A stretch of DNA of 64,000 bases from Haloglomus salinum (GTDB lineage Archaea > Halobacteriota > Halobacteria > Halobacteriales > Haloarculaceae), in assembly GCF_024298825.1 (NCBI RefSeq), contig NZ_CP101153.1:2294001-2358000 (forward strand), read 5' to 3'. The notes beneath the pieces are model-generated. The model saw only the letters and a program-made list of their open reading frames with translations, did no database searches and had not been told where the DNA came from. The first letter of the stretch is position 1. Each line of letters starts with the position of its first letter. Of the stretch, positions 35,457 through 44,153 are shown piece by piece. Made by a program: the position numbers and the translations under genes.

Positions 35457-36496
35457 GCACGCACACGAGTCGCCTCGACCGGGTCCGCGACGCCGACCAC
35501 GGGCTCAAGCTCGTCGGGAGCGTCGGCGGTGTCGCCATCGCCGCCGCGCTGGTCGCGTTCCTCGTCGCGCCGGCACTCACCCTCTACCCGCTGCTGGCGT
35601 TCGTCGCCGTCGTCGGCTACGGGTGGGTCCGCTACCAGGAGTCGACCGCCCGGTTCCTGATGTTCCTCACGACGGTGTCGACGGTCATCATCCTCGGTCT
35701 CATCACCGTCTATCTCCTCATCCGCTCGCTCCCGGCCTTCGGTGAACTCGGCATCGACATGTTCACCGGGACGGAGTTCGGCGCGGCCGGCTACTCGCTG
35801 GTCCCGATGATATGGGGCACACTGCTGACGACGCTCATCGCGATGCTCATCGCCGGGCCGCTCGGAATCGCTGGCGCGCTGTTCCTCGCCGAGATTGCTC
35901 CCGGCTGGGTCCGGGAACTGCTCAAGCCCGCCGTCGAGGTGCTGGCGGGTATCCCCTCCATCGTCTACGGCTTCCTCGGGCTGGTCGTGCTGAGCCAGTA
36001 CCTGTTCGACCAGTTCGACATGCCCGTCTTCGGGAGCCTGCTCGCCGTCGGCCTCGTCGTCGGCGTGATGGCGCTCCCGACGGTCATCTCCGTGGCCGAG
36101 GACGCCATCACCAGCGTCCCCGACAGCATGAAGGACGGCTCGCTCGCGCTCGGCGCGACCGACTGGCAGACCATCAAGAGCGTCACCGTCCCGACCTCGT
36201 TCTCTGGTGTCTCCGCGGCAGTCATCCTCGGTGTCGGCCGGGCGGTGGGCGAGACGATGGCCGCGACGGTCATCCTCGCCAACATCGCCGACCTGCCGGA
36301 CCCGCTGTACGACGTCTTCGGCAACACCGTCACGCTGACCAGCCTCATCGCCAGCCAGTACGGCAACGCCAGCGGCCTCCAGATGTCGGTGCTGTTCGCT
36401 GCCGGCGTCGTGCTGTTCGTGACGGTGATGACGCTCTCCATCGGTTCGCAGTACGTCGAGATTCGCATGGAGCGCAAGCTCGGAGGTCGACAATGA
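35453..36496 (+). CDS. pstC: Phosphate ABC transporter permease PstC
   Basis: A 347-residue inner permease with about seven membrane helices and the EAA-type loop around VAEDAITSVPDSMKDGSLAL-GATDW that docks the ATPase. It starts in the pstS stop (ATGA) and pstA starts in its own stop, so the operon is tightly coupled. LAGIPSIVYGFLGL is a conserved Pst permease motif shared with PstA. Confidence 0.93.
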   Translation: MSTHTSRLDRVRDADHGLKLVGSVGGVAIAAALVAFLVAPALTLYPLLAFVAVVGYGWVRYQESTARFLMFLTTVSTVIILGLITVYLLIRSLPAFGELGIDMFTGTEFGAAGYSLVPMIWGTLLTTLIAMLIAGPLGIAGALFLAEIAPGWVRELLKPAVEVLAGIPSIVYGFLGLVVLSQYLFDQFDMPVFGSLLAVGLVVGVMALPTVISVAEDAITSVPDSMKDGSLALGATDWQTIKSVTVPTSFSGVSAAVILGVGRAVGETMAATVILANIADLPDPLYDVFGNTVTLTSLIASQYGNASGLQMSVLFAAGVVLFVTVMTLSIGSQYVEIRMERKLGGRQ

Positions 36497-38115
36497 GTAC
36501 GGACACACGCGCACTCGTCGCGACGGAATCGTCGACGCTGGAACTGGCCGGCGGGGGGCTCGTCGCCCTCTCGCTCCTGCTGGTCGCCGGGGGCCTCGTC
36601 GGGCTGTTCGGGCTCGTCCCGGTCGCCGCGACCGTCGGTGGCGTCCCGTTCGCCACGCTGCTGGGCGCCGGCCTGCTGGTGCTGGGTGCCGGCGTCCTCG
36701 GTATCGGCGCCGCCTCGCGGACGGGGCTCGTGACGACCGAACCGAGCCGGAGCGCCGGACTGCTCGCCGGCGGCGTCTTCGCACTGTTCGGCCTCGTCGT
36801 CGGTGGGCTCATCGGCGCGTTCGCACTCGGCCTGTCGACGTTCTGGCCGGTGACGGCACTGCTCGTCGGGGGCGCCGCGGGCGCGGCCACGGTCCTCCCA
36901 CGCGAGGACCTCGGGAGCACGCTCGTCCCGGGGAGCGTCGCCATCGTCTCCGGGCTGACCTTCCTGTCGGGGCTGGTCGGTCCGGGCTGGTCGTGGCCCG
37001 TCGGCGACCTCTCGGCGACGCTGTACGCCGAGGTCGCCATCCCGCTGCTGGCGGCCGTCGCCGGCCTGCTGGCCGCCTGGACCGCGGCGAAGGCGTACGG
37101 CGGCTTCGGGAGCCGCGGGCGACAGCTCGGCGCGTACCTCCTCATCGGCGCGAACGCGGCCTGGATGGTCGCGCTGCTGGTGGGGCTGGTCGCGTACGTG
37201 CTCGTACAGGGATTCGCCCCGATGACCCGGGGACTCCGGTTCGGGCTGTTCGTCCAGCCCTGGACCTGGTTCTACTTCCCGCCCATCGAGGAGTACGTCG
37301 TCATCAGCGGCCCCGTAGTCTGGTTCTACTGGCCGTTCGTGATGGAGGGCGTGGCGCTGACGAACGAGATAAACGGCGTCCTGCCGGCCATCGCGGGGAC
37401 GTTCTGGCTGGTCCTCGGGGCGGTGACGTTCGCCGTGCCGCTGGGGGTCGGTGCGGCCGTCTTCCTCACGGAGTACGCCGAGCAGGGCCGGTTCACCGGG
37501 CTCGTCGAGGTCTCGACGAACGGGCTCTGGTCGACCCCGAGTATCGTCTACGGCCTGTTCGGCCTCGCCTTCCTCGTCCCGCGACTCGGGAACACGACCT
37601 CCATCCTCGCGGGCCAGCTCGTGCTCGGGTTCATGCTGCTCCCGCTGGTGGTCATCACCTCGCGGGAGGCGCTCAAGAGCGTCCCCGACGCCTACCGTGA
37701 CGCCTCGGCGGCGCTGGGCGTGAGCAAGTGGGAGACCATCAAGAGCGTCGTCCTGCCGGCGGCCATCCCGGGGGTCATCACGGGCATCATCCTCGGGGTC
37801 GGCCGCATCGCGGGCGAGACCGCCCCCATCCTGCTGGTGATGGTGTCGGACCCGTTCCCCAGTGCGGCGGCACAGGTCGTCCAGGGGTCGTTCCGCTTCA
37901 CGGGCTCGTTCCCGTTCGTGGCGGCCCCGACCGTGGACCTGGTGCAGTCGTCCTCGGCGCTCCCCTACCAGCTGTACGCCGTCATCAGCGCCGGACTCGA
38001 CCAGAACATGGACTTCGCCTGGGGAACGGCGCTCGTGTTGCTTCTCGTGGTGCTGAGCTTCTACGCGGTCGGAATCGCGTCGCGGGTCTACTTCCGGAGG
38101 AAACTCAACCAATGA
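36493..38115 (+). CDS. pstA: Phosphate ABC transporter permease PstA, with long N-terminal extension
   Basis: A 540-residue protein; typical bacterial PstA is about 280-300. The C-terminal 300 residues are the permease proper, with [20 protein letters not shown] and the EAA loop [20 protein letters not shown]. The first about 230 residues form an additional membrane domain of roughly six to seven helices rich in Gly/Val/Leu. The extension has no recognised motif. It overlaps pstC and pstB by four bases each. Confidence 0.9.
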   Translation: MSTDTRALVATESSTLELAGGGLVALSLLLVAGGLVGLFGLVPVAATVGGVPFATLLGAGLLVLGAGVLGIGAASRTGLVTTEPSRSAGLLAGGVFALFGLVVGGLIGAFALGLSTFWPVTALLVGGAAGAATVLPREDLGSTLVPGSVAIVSGLTFLSGLVGPGWSWPVGDLSATLYAEVAIPLLAAVAGLLAAWTAAKAYGGFGSRGRQLGAYLLIGANAAWMVALLVGLVAYVLVQGFAPMTRGLRFGLFVQPWTWFYFPPIEEYVVISGPVVWFYWPFVMEGVALTNEINGVLPAIAGTFWLVLGAVTFAVPLGVGAAVFLTEYAEQGRFTGLVEVSTNGLWSTPSIVYGLFGLAFLVPRLGNTTSILAGQLVLGFMLLPLVVITSREALKSVPDAYRDASAALGVSKWETIKSVVLPAAIPGVITGIILGVGRIAGETAPILLVMVSDPFPSAAAQVVQGSFRFTGSFPFVAAPTVDLVQSSSALPYQLYAVISAGLDQNMDFAWGTALVLLLVVLSFYAVGIASRVYFRRKLNQ

Positions 38116-39050
38116 GCGAATCATCACTCACCGACAGCGAGATGGAGACCGGAGAACTGGACGAGAGCACCGCCGGCATCGACGCCTCGACGACCACGAC
38201 CGACGGGGAGACCGAGGAGGAGGTCCGGGCGGAGTGGACCGACTACAGCTTCGACGGCGAGCCGAAGATCTCCGTCGAGGACCTCGATGTCTGGTACGGC
38301 GACGACCACGCCATCCAGAGCGTCTCGATGGACATCCCCGAGGAGTCCGTGACGGCGCTCATCGGCCCCTCGGGCTGTGGGAAGTCGACGTTCCTGCGGA
38401 GCATCAACCGCATGAACGACCGCATCAACATCGCCCGGACGGAGGGGCGGGTCGCCATCGACGGGCAGGATATCTACCAGGACGGCACCGACCTGGTCGA
38501 GCTCCGCAAGCGCGTCGGGATGGTGTTCCAGTCGCCGAACCCGTTCCCCAAATCCATCCGCGACAACATCGCCTACGGCCCGCGCAAGCACGGCGACATC
38601 GAGCGCGGCCTGCTCGCCCGGCTCCTCGGGCGTGACGAGAAAGCGGAGGAGGACCGACTCGTCGAGCGCTCGCTCCGGCAGGCGGCGCTGTGGGACGAGG
38701 TGAGCGACCGCCTCGACGACAACGCCATCGGCCTCTCCGGCGGCCAACAGCAGCGCCTCTGCATCGCGCGCTGTCTCGCGGTCGACCCAGAGGTCATCCT
38801 GATGGACGAGCCGGCCTCCGCGCTCGACCCCGTCGCCACCTCGAAGATCGAGGACCTCATCGAGGAGCTGTCCGAGGACTACACGGTCGTCGTCGTCACG
38901 CACAACATGCAGCAGGCGGCCCGCATCTCCGACCAGACCGCCGTCTTCCTCACGGGTGGCGAACTGGTCGAGTACGGCGACACCGACCAGATATTCGAGA
39001 ACCCGGAGAGCCAGCGCGTCGAGGACTACATCACCGGCAAGTTCGGGTAA
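38112..39050 (+). CDS. pstB: Phosphate ABC transporter ATP-binding protein PstB
   Basis: A 312-residue ABC ATPase. After an acidic halophile-type N-terminus (about 1-50), it has GPSGCGKST (Walker A), the Q-loop [18 protein letters not shown] (signature), [11 protein letters not shown] (Walker B) and THNMQQA (H-loop; His and Asn typical of PstB). It powers phosphate import through PstC/PstA. Its ATG overlaps the pstA stop. Confidence 0.95.
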   Translation: MSESSLTDSEMETGELDESTAGIDASTTTTDGETEEEVRAEWTDYSFDGEPKISVEDLDVWYGDDHAIQSVSMDIPEESVTALIGPSGCGKSTFLRSINRMNDRINIARTEGRVAIDGQDIYQDGTDLVELRKRVGMVFQSPNPFPKSIRDNIAYGPRKHGDIERGLLARLLGRDEKAEEDRLVERSLRQAALWDEVSDRLDDNAIGLSGGQQQRLCIARCLAVDPEVILMDEPASALDPVATSKIEDLIEELSEDYTVVVVTHNMQQAARISDQTAVFLTGGELVEYGDTDQIFENPESQRVEDYITGKFG

Positions 39051-39051
39051 C

Positions 39052-39720
39052 GTGCCCCGCGAGGAGTTCCAGGCCGAACTCGACGACCTCCGAACGGCTA
39101 TCGTCGAGCTGGGCCGCACGGTGCTGGCAGGGTTCGAGCGAGCCGCCGCCGCGCTCGTCGAGAACGACGCCGAGGCCGCCCGCGCCGTCGTCAGCGGTGA
39201 CGCGACGGTCAACCAGCGCTACCTCGACCTGGAGTCGCGATGCATCGACCTCCTGGCGCTCCAGCAGCCCGTCGCCGGCGACCTCCGGTTCGTCGCGTCC
39301 TCGTTCAAGATCCTCACCGACATCGAGCGCATCGGCGACCTCGCGGTCAACCTCGCCGAGCGCGCGCTGGCGAAGCGCGAGGACTACCTCCCCGAGGTGA
39401 ACGTCGACGACCTCACCGGCATCGCCGCGGAGATGCTCGACCGCGCACTGGACGCGTACGCGGCCGGTAACGCCGACGCCTGCCGCGCGGTCGCGGACCA
39501 GGACGACGAACTCGACGGCCTCTGCGAGCGCGTCGCCGGCCTCGTCATGGAGGACCTCGTCGGCCGAGAGGTCGGCCACGAGATGGCGGACGACCTGCTG
39601 GCCGGCGTCCGCCGCCTGCTGCTCACGGTCCGGGACATCGAACGCGTCGGCGACCACGCCGTCAACATCGCCGCGCGGACGCTGTACATGGTCGAAGGGA
39701 CCGAGACGTTGTTGTATTAG
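39052..39720 (+). CDS. phoU: Phosphate transport regulator PhoU
   Basis: A 222-residue protein of two three-helix PhoU repeats; FKILTDIERIGDLAVNLAER and VRDIERVGDHAVNIAARTLY are the metal-binding E/D-x-x-x-D type motifs of each repeat. The start is GTG at 39052, 1 bp after the pstB stop. PhoU links transporter activity to regulation. This is a second PhoU beside the AbrB-fused one; a long gene-free region follows. Confidence 0.92.
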   Translation: MPREEFQAELDDLRTAIVELGRTVLAGFERAAAALVENDAEAARAVVSGDATVNQRYLDLESRCIDLLALQQPVAGDLRFVASSFKILTDIERIGDLAVNLAERALAKREDYLPEVNVDDLTGIAAEMLDRALDAYAAGNADACRAVADQDDELDGLCERVAGLVMEDLVGREVGHEMADDLLAGVRRLLLTVRDIERVGDHAVNIAARTLYMVEGTETLLY

Positions 39721-39800
39721 ACCGAGAATTTCTCTCGTATATTCTGCACAGCGAGATTTCTGCTATGATTGAGCACTAAAACGGAAATCTCGAAGAGAAT

Positions 39801-40140
39801 CATCAGGCTGGTTCCGAGAACAGGAAGCGCGCGAGCGCCCACCACCGAGACCGCGACCGGGGGGAGCGTGTCGAGGCAATCGGCGCTCGCGCGGGGAGGT
39901 GTGGGGACCCCGCACTCCGCTGGAACCGCCACACGCGAAGCCCGGTGCAACCAGCAACAGGGCGGGACTGAAAGGGGCCGGGCGCTCGGCGGTTCCCCGG
40001 CGTTCGGGAGAGCGAAGCTCTCCCGCAGCCCATCAGAAATCTCCGATTTCTGAGGACGACGCAAGGACCGCAGCGAGCGAACGAAGTGAGCGACCGAGGA
40101 CCGTGGCGAGCCGCGGGACCCCGAGCGGCCGGGGGCTTTC
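39801..40140 (-). repeat. Dispersed intergenic element, copy 5
   Basis: Read on the minus strand it runs gaaagcccccggccgctcgg, a cgctgcggtccttgcgtcgt block, the two-hairpin module (40034-40052 and 40006-40024), cccctttcagtcccgccctg, cggttccagcgg, cacctccccgcgc and ctcggaaccagcctg. Blocks and order match copy 1 at 14986-15306, which lacks the hairpin module. Confidence 0.78.
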
Positions 40141-40298
40141 AGCGGCCATTGGTCTCCGTCCGATGGCTGCCCCCGTGCGGCACCGTCCCTCGCGCCAACG
40201 TTCCGAAGCCCTTAGAAGCCCGAACCGAGAAGATAGCTCCAACTCGTCGGTCGCGGGCACCGACGGGCACCTGCTACGGCAGGATGGAATGTGGCCAG

Positions 40299-40334
40299 CG
40301 GGGGCGAAGCCCCCGGAGAGGCGGCGCAGCCGCC
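40299..40334. other. Two hairpins in the rpl15e leader
   Basis: cgggggcgaagcccccg (40299-40315) and ggcggcgcagccgcc (40320-40334) are perfect stem-loops 37-72 nt before the rpl15e start. They could act in the mRNA leader, for instance in ribosomal-protein autoregulation, or be further members of the hairpin family. The transcription start is not known. Confidence 0.5.
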
Positions 40335-40370
40335 GATGGGCTGAACCACGCAACGCCCGCGGTGACACAC

Positions 40371-40961
40371 ATGACACGAAGCTTCTATTCGCACATCCGG
40401 GAGGCCTGGAACTCCCCGAAGGAGGGCAAGCTCGCGGAACTGCAGTGGCAGCGCCAGCAGGAGTGGCGCAACCAGGGCGCCATCGAGCGCATCGAGCGGC
40501 CCACCCGACTGGACCGCGCGCGCTCGCTGGGCTACAAGGCAAAGCAGGGTATCGTCGTGGCCCGCGTCGCCGTCCGGAAGGGCGGGGCGCGCAAGCAGCG
40601 GTTCAAGGCCGGCCGGCGCTCGAAGCGCCAGGGTGTCAACAAGATCACCCGCCGGAAGTCCATCCAGCGCATCGCCGAGGAGCGCGCTGGCCGGAAGTTC
40701 CGGAATCTGCGGGTCCTGAACTCCTACTGGGTCGGCGAGGACGGCTCGAAGAAGTGGCACGAGGTCATCCTCGTGGACCCCGAGCACCCCGCCATCGAGA
40801 ACGACGACGACCTCAACTGGATCTGCGACAGCAGCCAGCGCGGGCGCGCCTACCGCGGGCGCACCTCCGCGGGCCAGAAGGGTCGTGGCCAGCAGGGTCG
40901 CGGCAAGGGGACCGAGCACACGAAGCCGAGCCTCGGTGCGGACCGACGGCGCGGCAAATAA
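40371..40961 (+). CDS. rpl15e: 50S ribosomal protein L15e
   Basis: A 196-residue archaeal/eukaryotic-type large-subunit protein. It is strongly basic, with [38 protein letters not shown] and the C-terminal [20 protein letters not shown] stretch typical of eL15. Length matches the family (about 190-200). The start at 40371 follows the conserved opening. It is monocistronic with a hairpin-containing leader. Confidence 0.96.
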   Translation: MTRSFYSHIREAWNSPKEGKLAELQWQRQQEWRNQGAIERIERPTRLDRARSLGYKAKQGIVVARVAVRKGGARKQRFKAGRRSKRQGVNKITRRKSIQRIAEERAGRKFRNLRVLNSYWVGEDGSKKWHEVILVDPEHPAIENDDDLNWICDSSQRGRAYRGRTSAGQKGRGQQGRGKGTEHTKPSLGADRRRGK

Positions 40962-41082
40962 CGGTACCGGCGGCTTCCTGCGGTTTTCTCGTCCGACCCA
41001 GCGACAGCGACGACCGCACGCTGGCGGCAGTCCCGCCGGGACTCGGACCACCACCGAGACCGTCACCGGTGGTCCCGGAAGT

Positions 41083-41088
41083 GTTATC
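41083..41088 (+). promoter_or_regulatory. TATA box of the ArsR-type regulator
   Basis: gttatc within gtgttatctg is centred about 27 nt before the ATG at 41112, indicating a leaderless transcript for the regulator and the reductase behind it. Confidence 0.55.
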
Positions 41089-41111
41089 TGAAGACTTGCT
41101 CAAGCGAAGAT

Positions 41112-41519
41112 ATGGGCGACGCCGAACTGGCGGTCAACACCGACCGTCTCCGACGGTTGCTGGGCGACCAGCTGGAGGACTGCTGTGACAGCGATGTCGA
41201 CGAGCGGGTCGCGGAGCTCCGTGCGCTGGAGCGCGAGACCACCGCGCCCGGCGGCGATCTGACGGCGCTCCAGGCACTCGGCGGCGAGACGCGCTACCGA
41301 CTCGCCCGGCTGCTCGTGGCCGGCGGGGAGCGCTGTGTCTGTGAACTCGCACCGCTCGTCGACGTCTCCGAATCCGCGGTGAGCCACGCACTCTCCTCGC
41401 TGGCCGACGCCGGGCTGGTCGAGCGACGGAAGGCGGGCCGCTGGCGGTACTACCGCGCGACCGACCGCGCGACCGCGCTGCTGGATGCGCTCGACGCGAC
41501 CCGGGAGGTGCCGGCATGA
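41112..41519 (+). CDS. ArsR/SmtB-family metal(loid)-responsive repressor
   Basis: A 135-residue regulator with a winged helix at about 50-115. RCVCELAPLVDVSESAVSHA holds the CVCEL metal-binding motif (75-79) in helix alpha-3 and the recognition helix of ArsR proteins. An unusual N-terminal extension has a Cys pair (24-25). Its stop overlaps the start of the reductase gene (ATGA), so they form an operon and the protein probably represses itself until As(III)/Sb(III) binds. Confidence 0.85.
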   Translation: MGDAELAVNTDRLRRLLGDQLEDCCDSDVDERVAELRALERETTAPGGDLTALQALGGETRYRLARLLVAGGERCVCELAPLVDVSESAVSHALSSLADAGLVERRKAGRWRYYRATDRATALLDALDATREVPA

Positions 41520-41944
41520 GCCGCCGGACGCTGGGGTTCGTCTGCGTGCAGAACGCCGGCCGCTCGCAGATGTCGACCGCCTTCGCCGAGCGCGAGCGCG
41601 GGCACCGCGGACTGGCTGACGAGGTCGACATCGTCACCGGCGGCACCGACCCCGCCGACGAGGTCCATCCGGAGGTCGTCGAGGTCATGGCCGAACTCGA
41701 TATCGACCTCGCGGACCGCACCCCGCGCGCCGTGAGCGACGCGGAACTCGACGCCTGTGACGTGGTCGCGACGATGGGCTGCTCGACGCTGTCGCTCTCG
41801 GTCGATACCGAGGTCCGGGACTGGGCGCTCGCGGACCCGCACGGTCGGGACGTCGAACGCGTGCGCGAGATCCGCGACGAGATAGAAGGGCTCGTCGTCG
41901 ACCTGTTCGACGAGGTCGAGGCCGACCTCGCCGCCGAGCAGTAA
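41516..41944 (+). CDS. Low-molecular-weight phosphatase/arsenate reductase-type protein
   Basis: A 142-residue protein with the phosphate-binding loop Cys10-x5-Arg16 (CVQNAGRS) directly after the first strand, and a late WALADPHGRD with the general-acid Asp of LMW phosphatases. Pairing with an ArsR regulator favours arsenate reduction (ArsC, thioredoxin or mycothiol type) over tyrosine phosphatase activity. No arsenite exporter is visible next to it. Confidence 0.82.
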   Translation: MSRRTLGFVCVQNAGRSQMSTAFAERERGHRGLADEVDIVTGGTDPADEVHPEVVEVMAELDIDLADRTPRAVSDAELDACDVVATMGCSTLSLSVDTEVRDWALADPHGRDVERVREIRDEIEGLVVDLFDEVEADLAAEQ

Positions 41945-42173
41945 CGACCGCGAGCCGCCATCTCTCCCCACGTCCGTCTCCTGCGAGCCGATTCATTCCC
42001 CCCATCGCTCGACCCACGGGATAATACCCCACCTCACAAATGTGGGGGACCACCTACCGTGGTGGCTCCGTAGAAACGAGTATGAACTCGCCGAAGGTTC
42101 GTCTTGAATCGTCACACAGCGTCTCCAGTCGGGGGCAGGTACCACGAAACGGCAGCTATCGGAGAGTTGGCCG
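41945..42173. other. Intergenic region with two hairpins
   Basis: 229 bp. ccccac/gtgggg (42026-42046) and an adjacent ccacctaccgtggtgg palindrome form stem-loops; gataatacc before them is AT-richer. They may end the ars-type transcript or start the next gene. No gene seen. Confidence 0.4.
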
Positions 42174-43493
42174 ATGACGGAGACGGTTCCGTTCACGCCG
42201 CTGGACGAGGCGGTCCTCCACCTCGAGGAGGAGCTCGAGCCGTGGAACGTTCAGATAGAGGTCGGGTCGGCGACCAGCCTGGACGCCGAGCGACTGTACG
42301 ACGCGGTCGAGGCGGCCGCGGCGGCGCACCCACTCGCCCGGGCGCGCCTGCGCGACTACGGCGCCCTCGACGACGAGTACGTCTGGGAGATTCCCGACGA
42401 GCCCGACACGGTGCCGCTGAAGCGGACCGAGGCGGCCGACACCGAGGCGCTGGCGGCCCTCCGGACGCAGTTCTACAGTCCCCGCGTCGAACTGCGCGAG
42501 TCGCCGCCGTTCCGGGTGGCGCTGGCCCGCGGCGGCGGCATCGACGGCGGTGACCGGCTCATGGTCTGTGGCAGCCACGTCGCGATGGACGGCGTCGGGA
42601 CGCTCCGGCTCGCACGCTCGGTCTGTCAGGCCTACCGCGGCGACCCGGTCGACGAGGACCCCGTGGGGCTGGCGGAGTCGCGCGCCGTGCTGGCGGAGAG
42701 CGGCCCGAGTTCGCTCGCCGAGGCCGGCACCCGGCTCGCGGAGGGGCTGGGTCGGCTCCCGGACGCGCTGGACGAGCCGACTCGCGTGGCCGTCGACGGC
42801 GGCACCGACGAGTCCGGGTGGGGGTTCGTCCACCGGGAACTGGACGACGACCTCGTCGCGACCGTCGTGGGGAACCGGCCGGACAGGGTGTCGGTCAACG
42901 ACTGCTTCCTCGCGGCGCTCCACCTCGCCATCGACGGCTGGAACGCCGACCACGGCGAGGAGCGCGACCGAATCAGCCTGATGATGCCGGTCAACGCCCG
43001 GCAGCCGGAGTGGTTCTACGAGACGGTCGGGATGTACGCCCCGTTCGTCAGCATCGATACGAAGCCCCGCCACCGGACGAGTCCGGGCGCGGCCGTCGAG
43101 CGCGTTGTCGGGCAGACCAGCCGGCACAAGCGTCACGACGGCGCCGGCTGGGTCACGGACGCACTGGGCCCGCTCTCGTCGAGCCTCCCGGTCGGCATCA
43201 AGCGCCTCGTGCCGGGGCTGCTCGGCGCGACGCAGTACCGTTTCGTCGACAGCGCCGTCGTCTCGAACCTGGGTCGGGCCCCCGAACTCCCCGCGCTCGG
43301 CGGCGATGACGACGCGACGGACCTCTGGTTCTCGCCCCCATCGATGATGCCGCTCGGTGTCGGCTTCGGCGTCGCGACCCTGGATGGCCACGTGCGGCTG
43401 GTCACCCGGTACAGTCAGCAGCAGTTCGACCGCGATGCCGCACAGCGGTTCACGGACCGCTACCTCGACCGCCTCGGTGCGACGGTCCCGTGA
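42174..43493 (+). CDS. Stand-alone condensation/acyltransferase-domain protein
   Basis: A 439-residue protein of the chloramphenicol-acetyltransferase-like superfamily (NRPS condensation, PapA5, wax-ester synthase types). The catalytic HxxxDG motif is SHVAMDGVGT (His at about 142). The C-terminal half has VSVNDCFLAALHLAIDGWN and a DFGWG-like region. No carrier protein or NRPS gene is nearby, so it likely transfers an acyl group to a small alcohol or amine, possibly in lipid modification. Substrate unknown. Confidence 0.8.
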   Translation: MTETVPFTPLDEAVLHLEEELEPWNVQIEVGSATSLDAERLYDAVEAAAAAHPLARARLRDYGALDDEYVWEIPDEPDTVPLKRTEAADTEALAALRTQFYSPRVELRESPPFRVALARGGGIDGGDRLMVCGSHVAMDGVGTLRLARSVCQAYRGDPVDEDPVGLAESRAVLAESGPSSLAEAGTRLAEGLGRLPDALDEPTRVAVDGGTDESGWGFVHRELDDDLVATVVGNRPDRVSVNDCFLAALHLAIDGWNADHGEERDRISLMMPVNARQPEWFYETVGMYAPFVSIDTKPRHRTSPGAAVERVVGQTSRHKRHDGAGWVTDALGPLSSSLPVGIKRLVPGLLGATQYRFVDSAVVSNLGRAPELPALGGDDDATDLWFSPPSMMPLGVGFGVATLDGHVRLVTRYSQQQFDRDAAQRFTDRYLDRLGATVP

Positions 43494-43566
43494 CGCGTTC
43501 GGGAAGCGTTTCGAGAGCGGGCGGGAGCGCCGGCGCTACCTCCGCGCGGTCGGGCTCGGCGACCAG

Positions 43567-43974
43567 TTACCGCCCGACATCTCCGGTTTCGGGGCCGAAC
43601 TCGTCGATGCGTTCGTGGACGTAGGCGGTCCACTCGTCGAGCGTCTCGTGCATCAGTTCGCGGGCTTCCGAAAGCGGTGTGGCGGTGTACTGGTAGACGT
43701 GCCCGCCCGAGTCGAGCAGGCGGCGTTCGCGGGTGGCGAGGTTCTTCTCACGGAGCGTCGTGAGCGAGCGGTTCACGTTCGAGCGGTCACGGTCCAGCGT
43801 GTCCGCCAGCTCGGCGACCGTGCTGCCGGGGGTCTCGAGCAGTACGAGGTAGGTTCGTGCCTCGTGGTGCTGGACACCGAAGACGCAGGCCATCACGTCC
43901 GTGACTCCCGGCTCGTCGTCGATCATCAGCTCCCGGAACCGACTCGGGTCGGGGTCAGACGCGGAGGAATCCAT
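43567..43974 (-). CDS. TrmB/MarR-like helix-turn-helix regulator
   Basis: A 135-residue protein with a winged helix at about 38-105: ETPGSTVAELADTLDRDRSN then NRSLTTLREKNLATRERRLL, followed by a C-terminal helix. EARTYLVLLE is typical of TrmB-type proteins. TATA-like GATTTATTCC lies about 30 nt upstream of the start at 43974. Convergent with the condensation-domain gene; target unknown. Confidence 0.78.
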   Translation of the reverse strand: MDSSASDPDPSRFRELMIDDEPGVTDVMACVFGVQHHEARTYLVLLETPGSTVAELADTLDRDRSNVNRSLTTLREKNLATRERRLLDSGGHVYQYTATPLSEARELMHETLDEWTAYVHERIDEFGPETGDVGR

Positions 43975-44153
43975 CTGTGCCCGATTCTACCGTCGAGACC
44001 GGAATAAATCCCGCCGTTACCTCGAGTTCACCTGGAATCGTCCGCGCTCCCCGCCCAGGTCCGGTGTCCCCACCCTCCGAGAAGCGGGGGAACGGACGCC
44101 GCCGCCCAGTGCCGCCACGGGCGCCGGCGCTCGTGGGCCGATGGACTGTCCCG

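Larger units (their letters stand above)
39721..40370. other. Gene-free region between phoU and rpl15e
   Basis: About 650 bp. It starts with an AT-rich stretch (39721-39800; possible pst terminator), then element copy 5 (39801-40140), then the rpl15e promoter and leader with two hairpins (40299-40334). Long Arg-rich open frames crossing it are not credible genes. Confidence 0.65.

Noticed and set aside
39899-41188. A 429-codon plus-strand frame across the phoU-rpl15e gap
   Set aside because: It crosses repeat DNA and rpl15e in the wrong frame; the product is Arg/Pro-rich with no domain.
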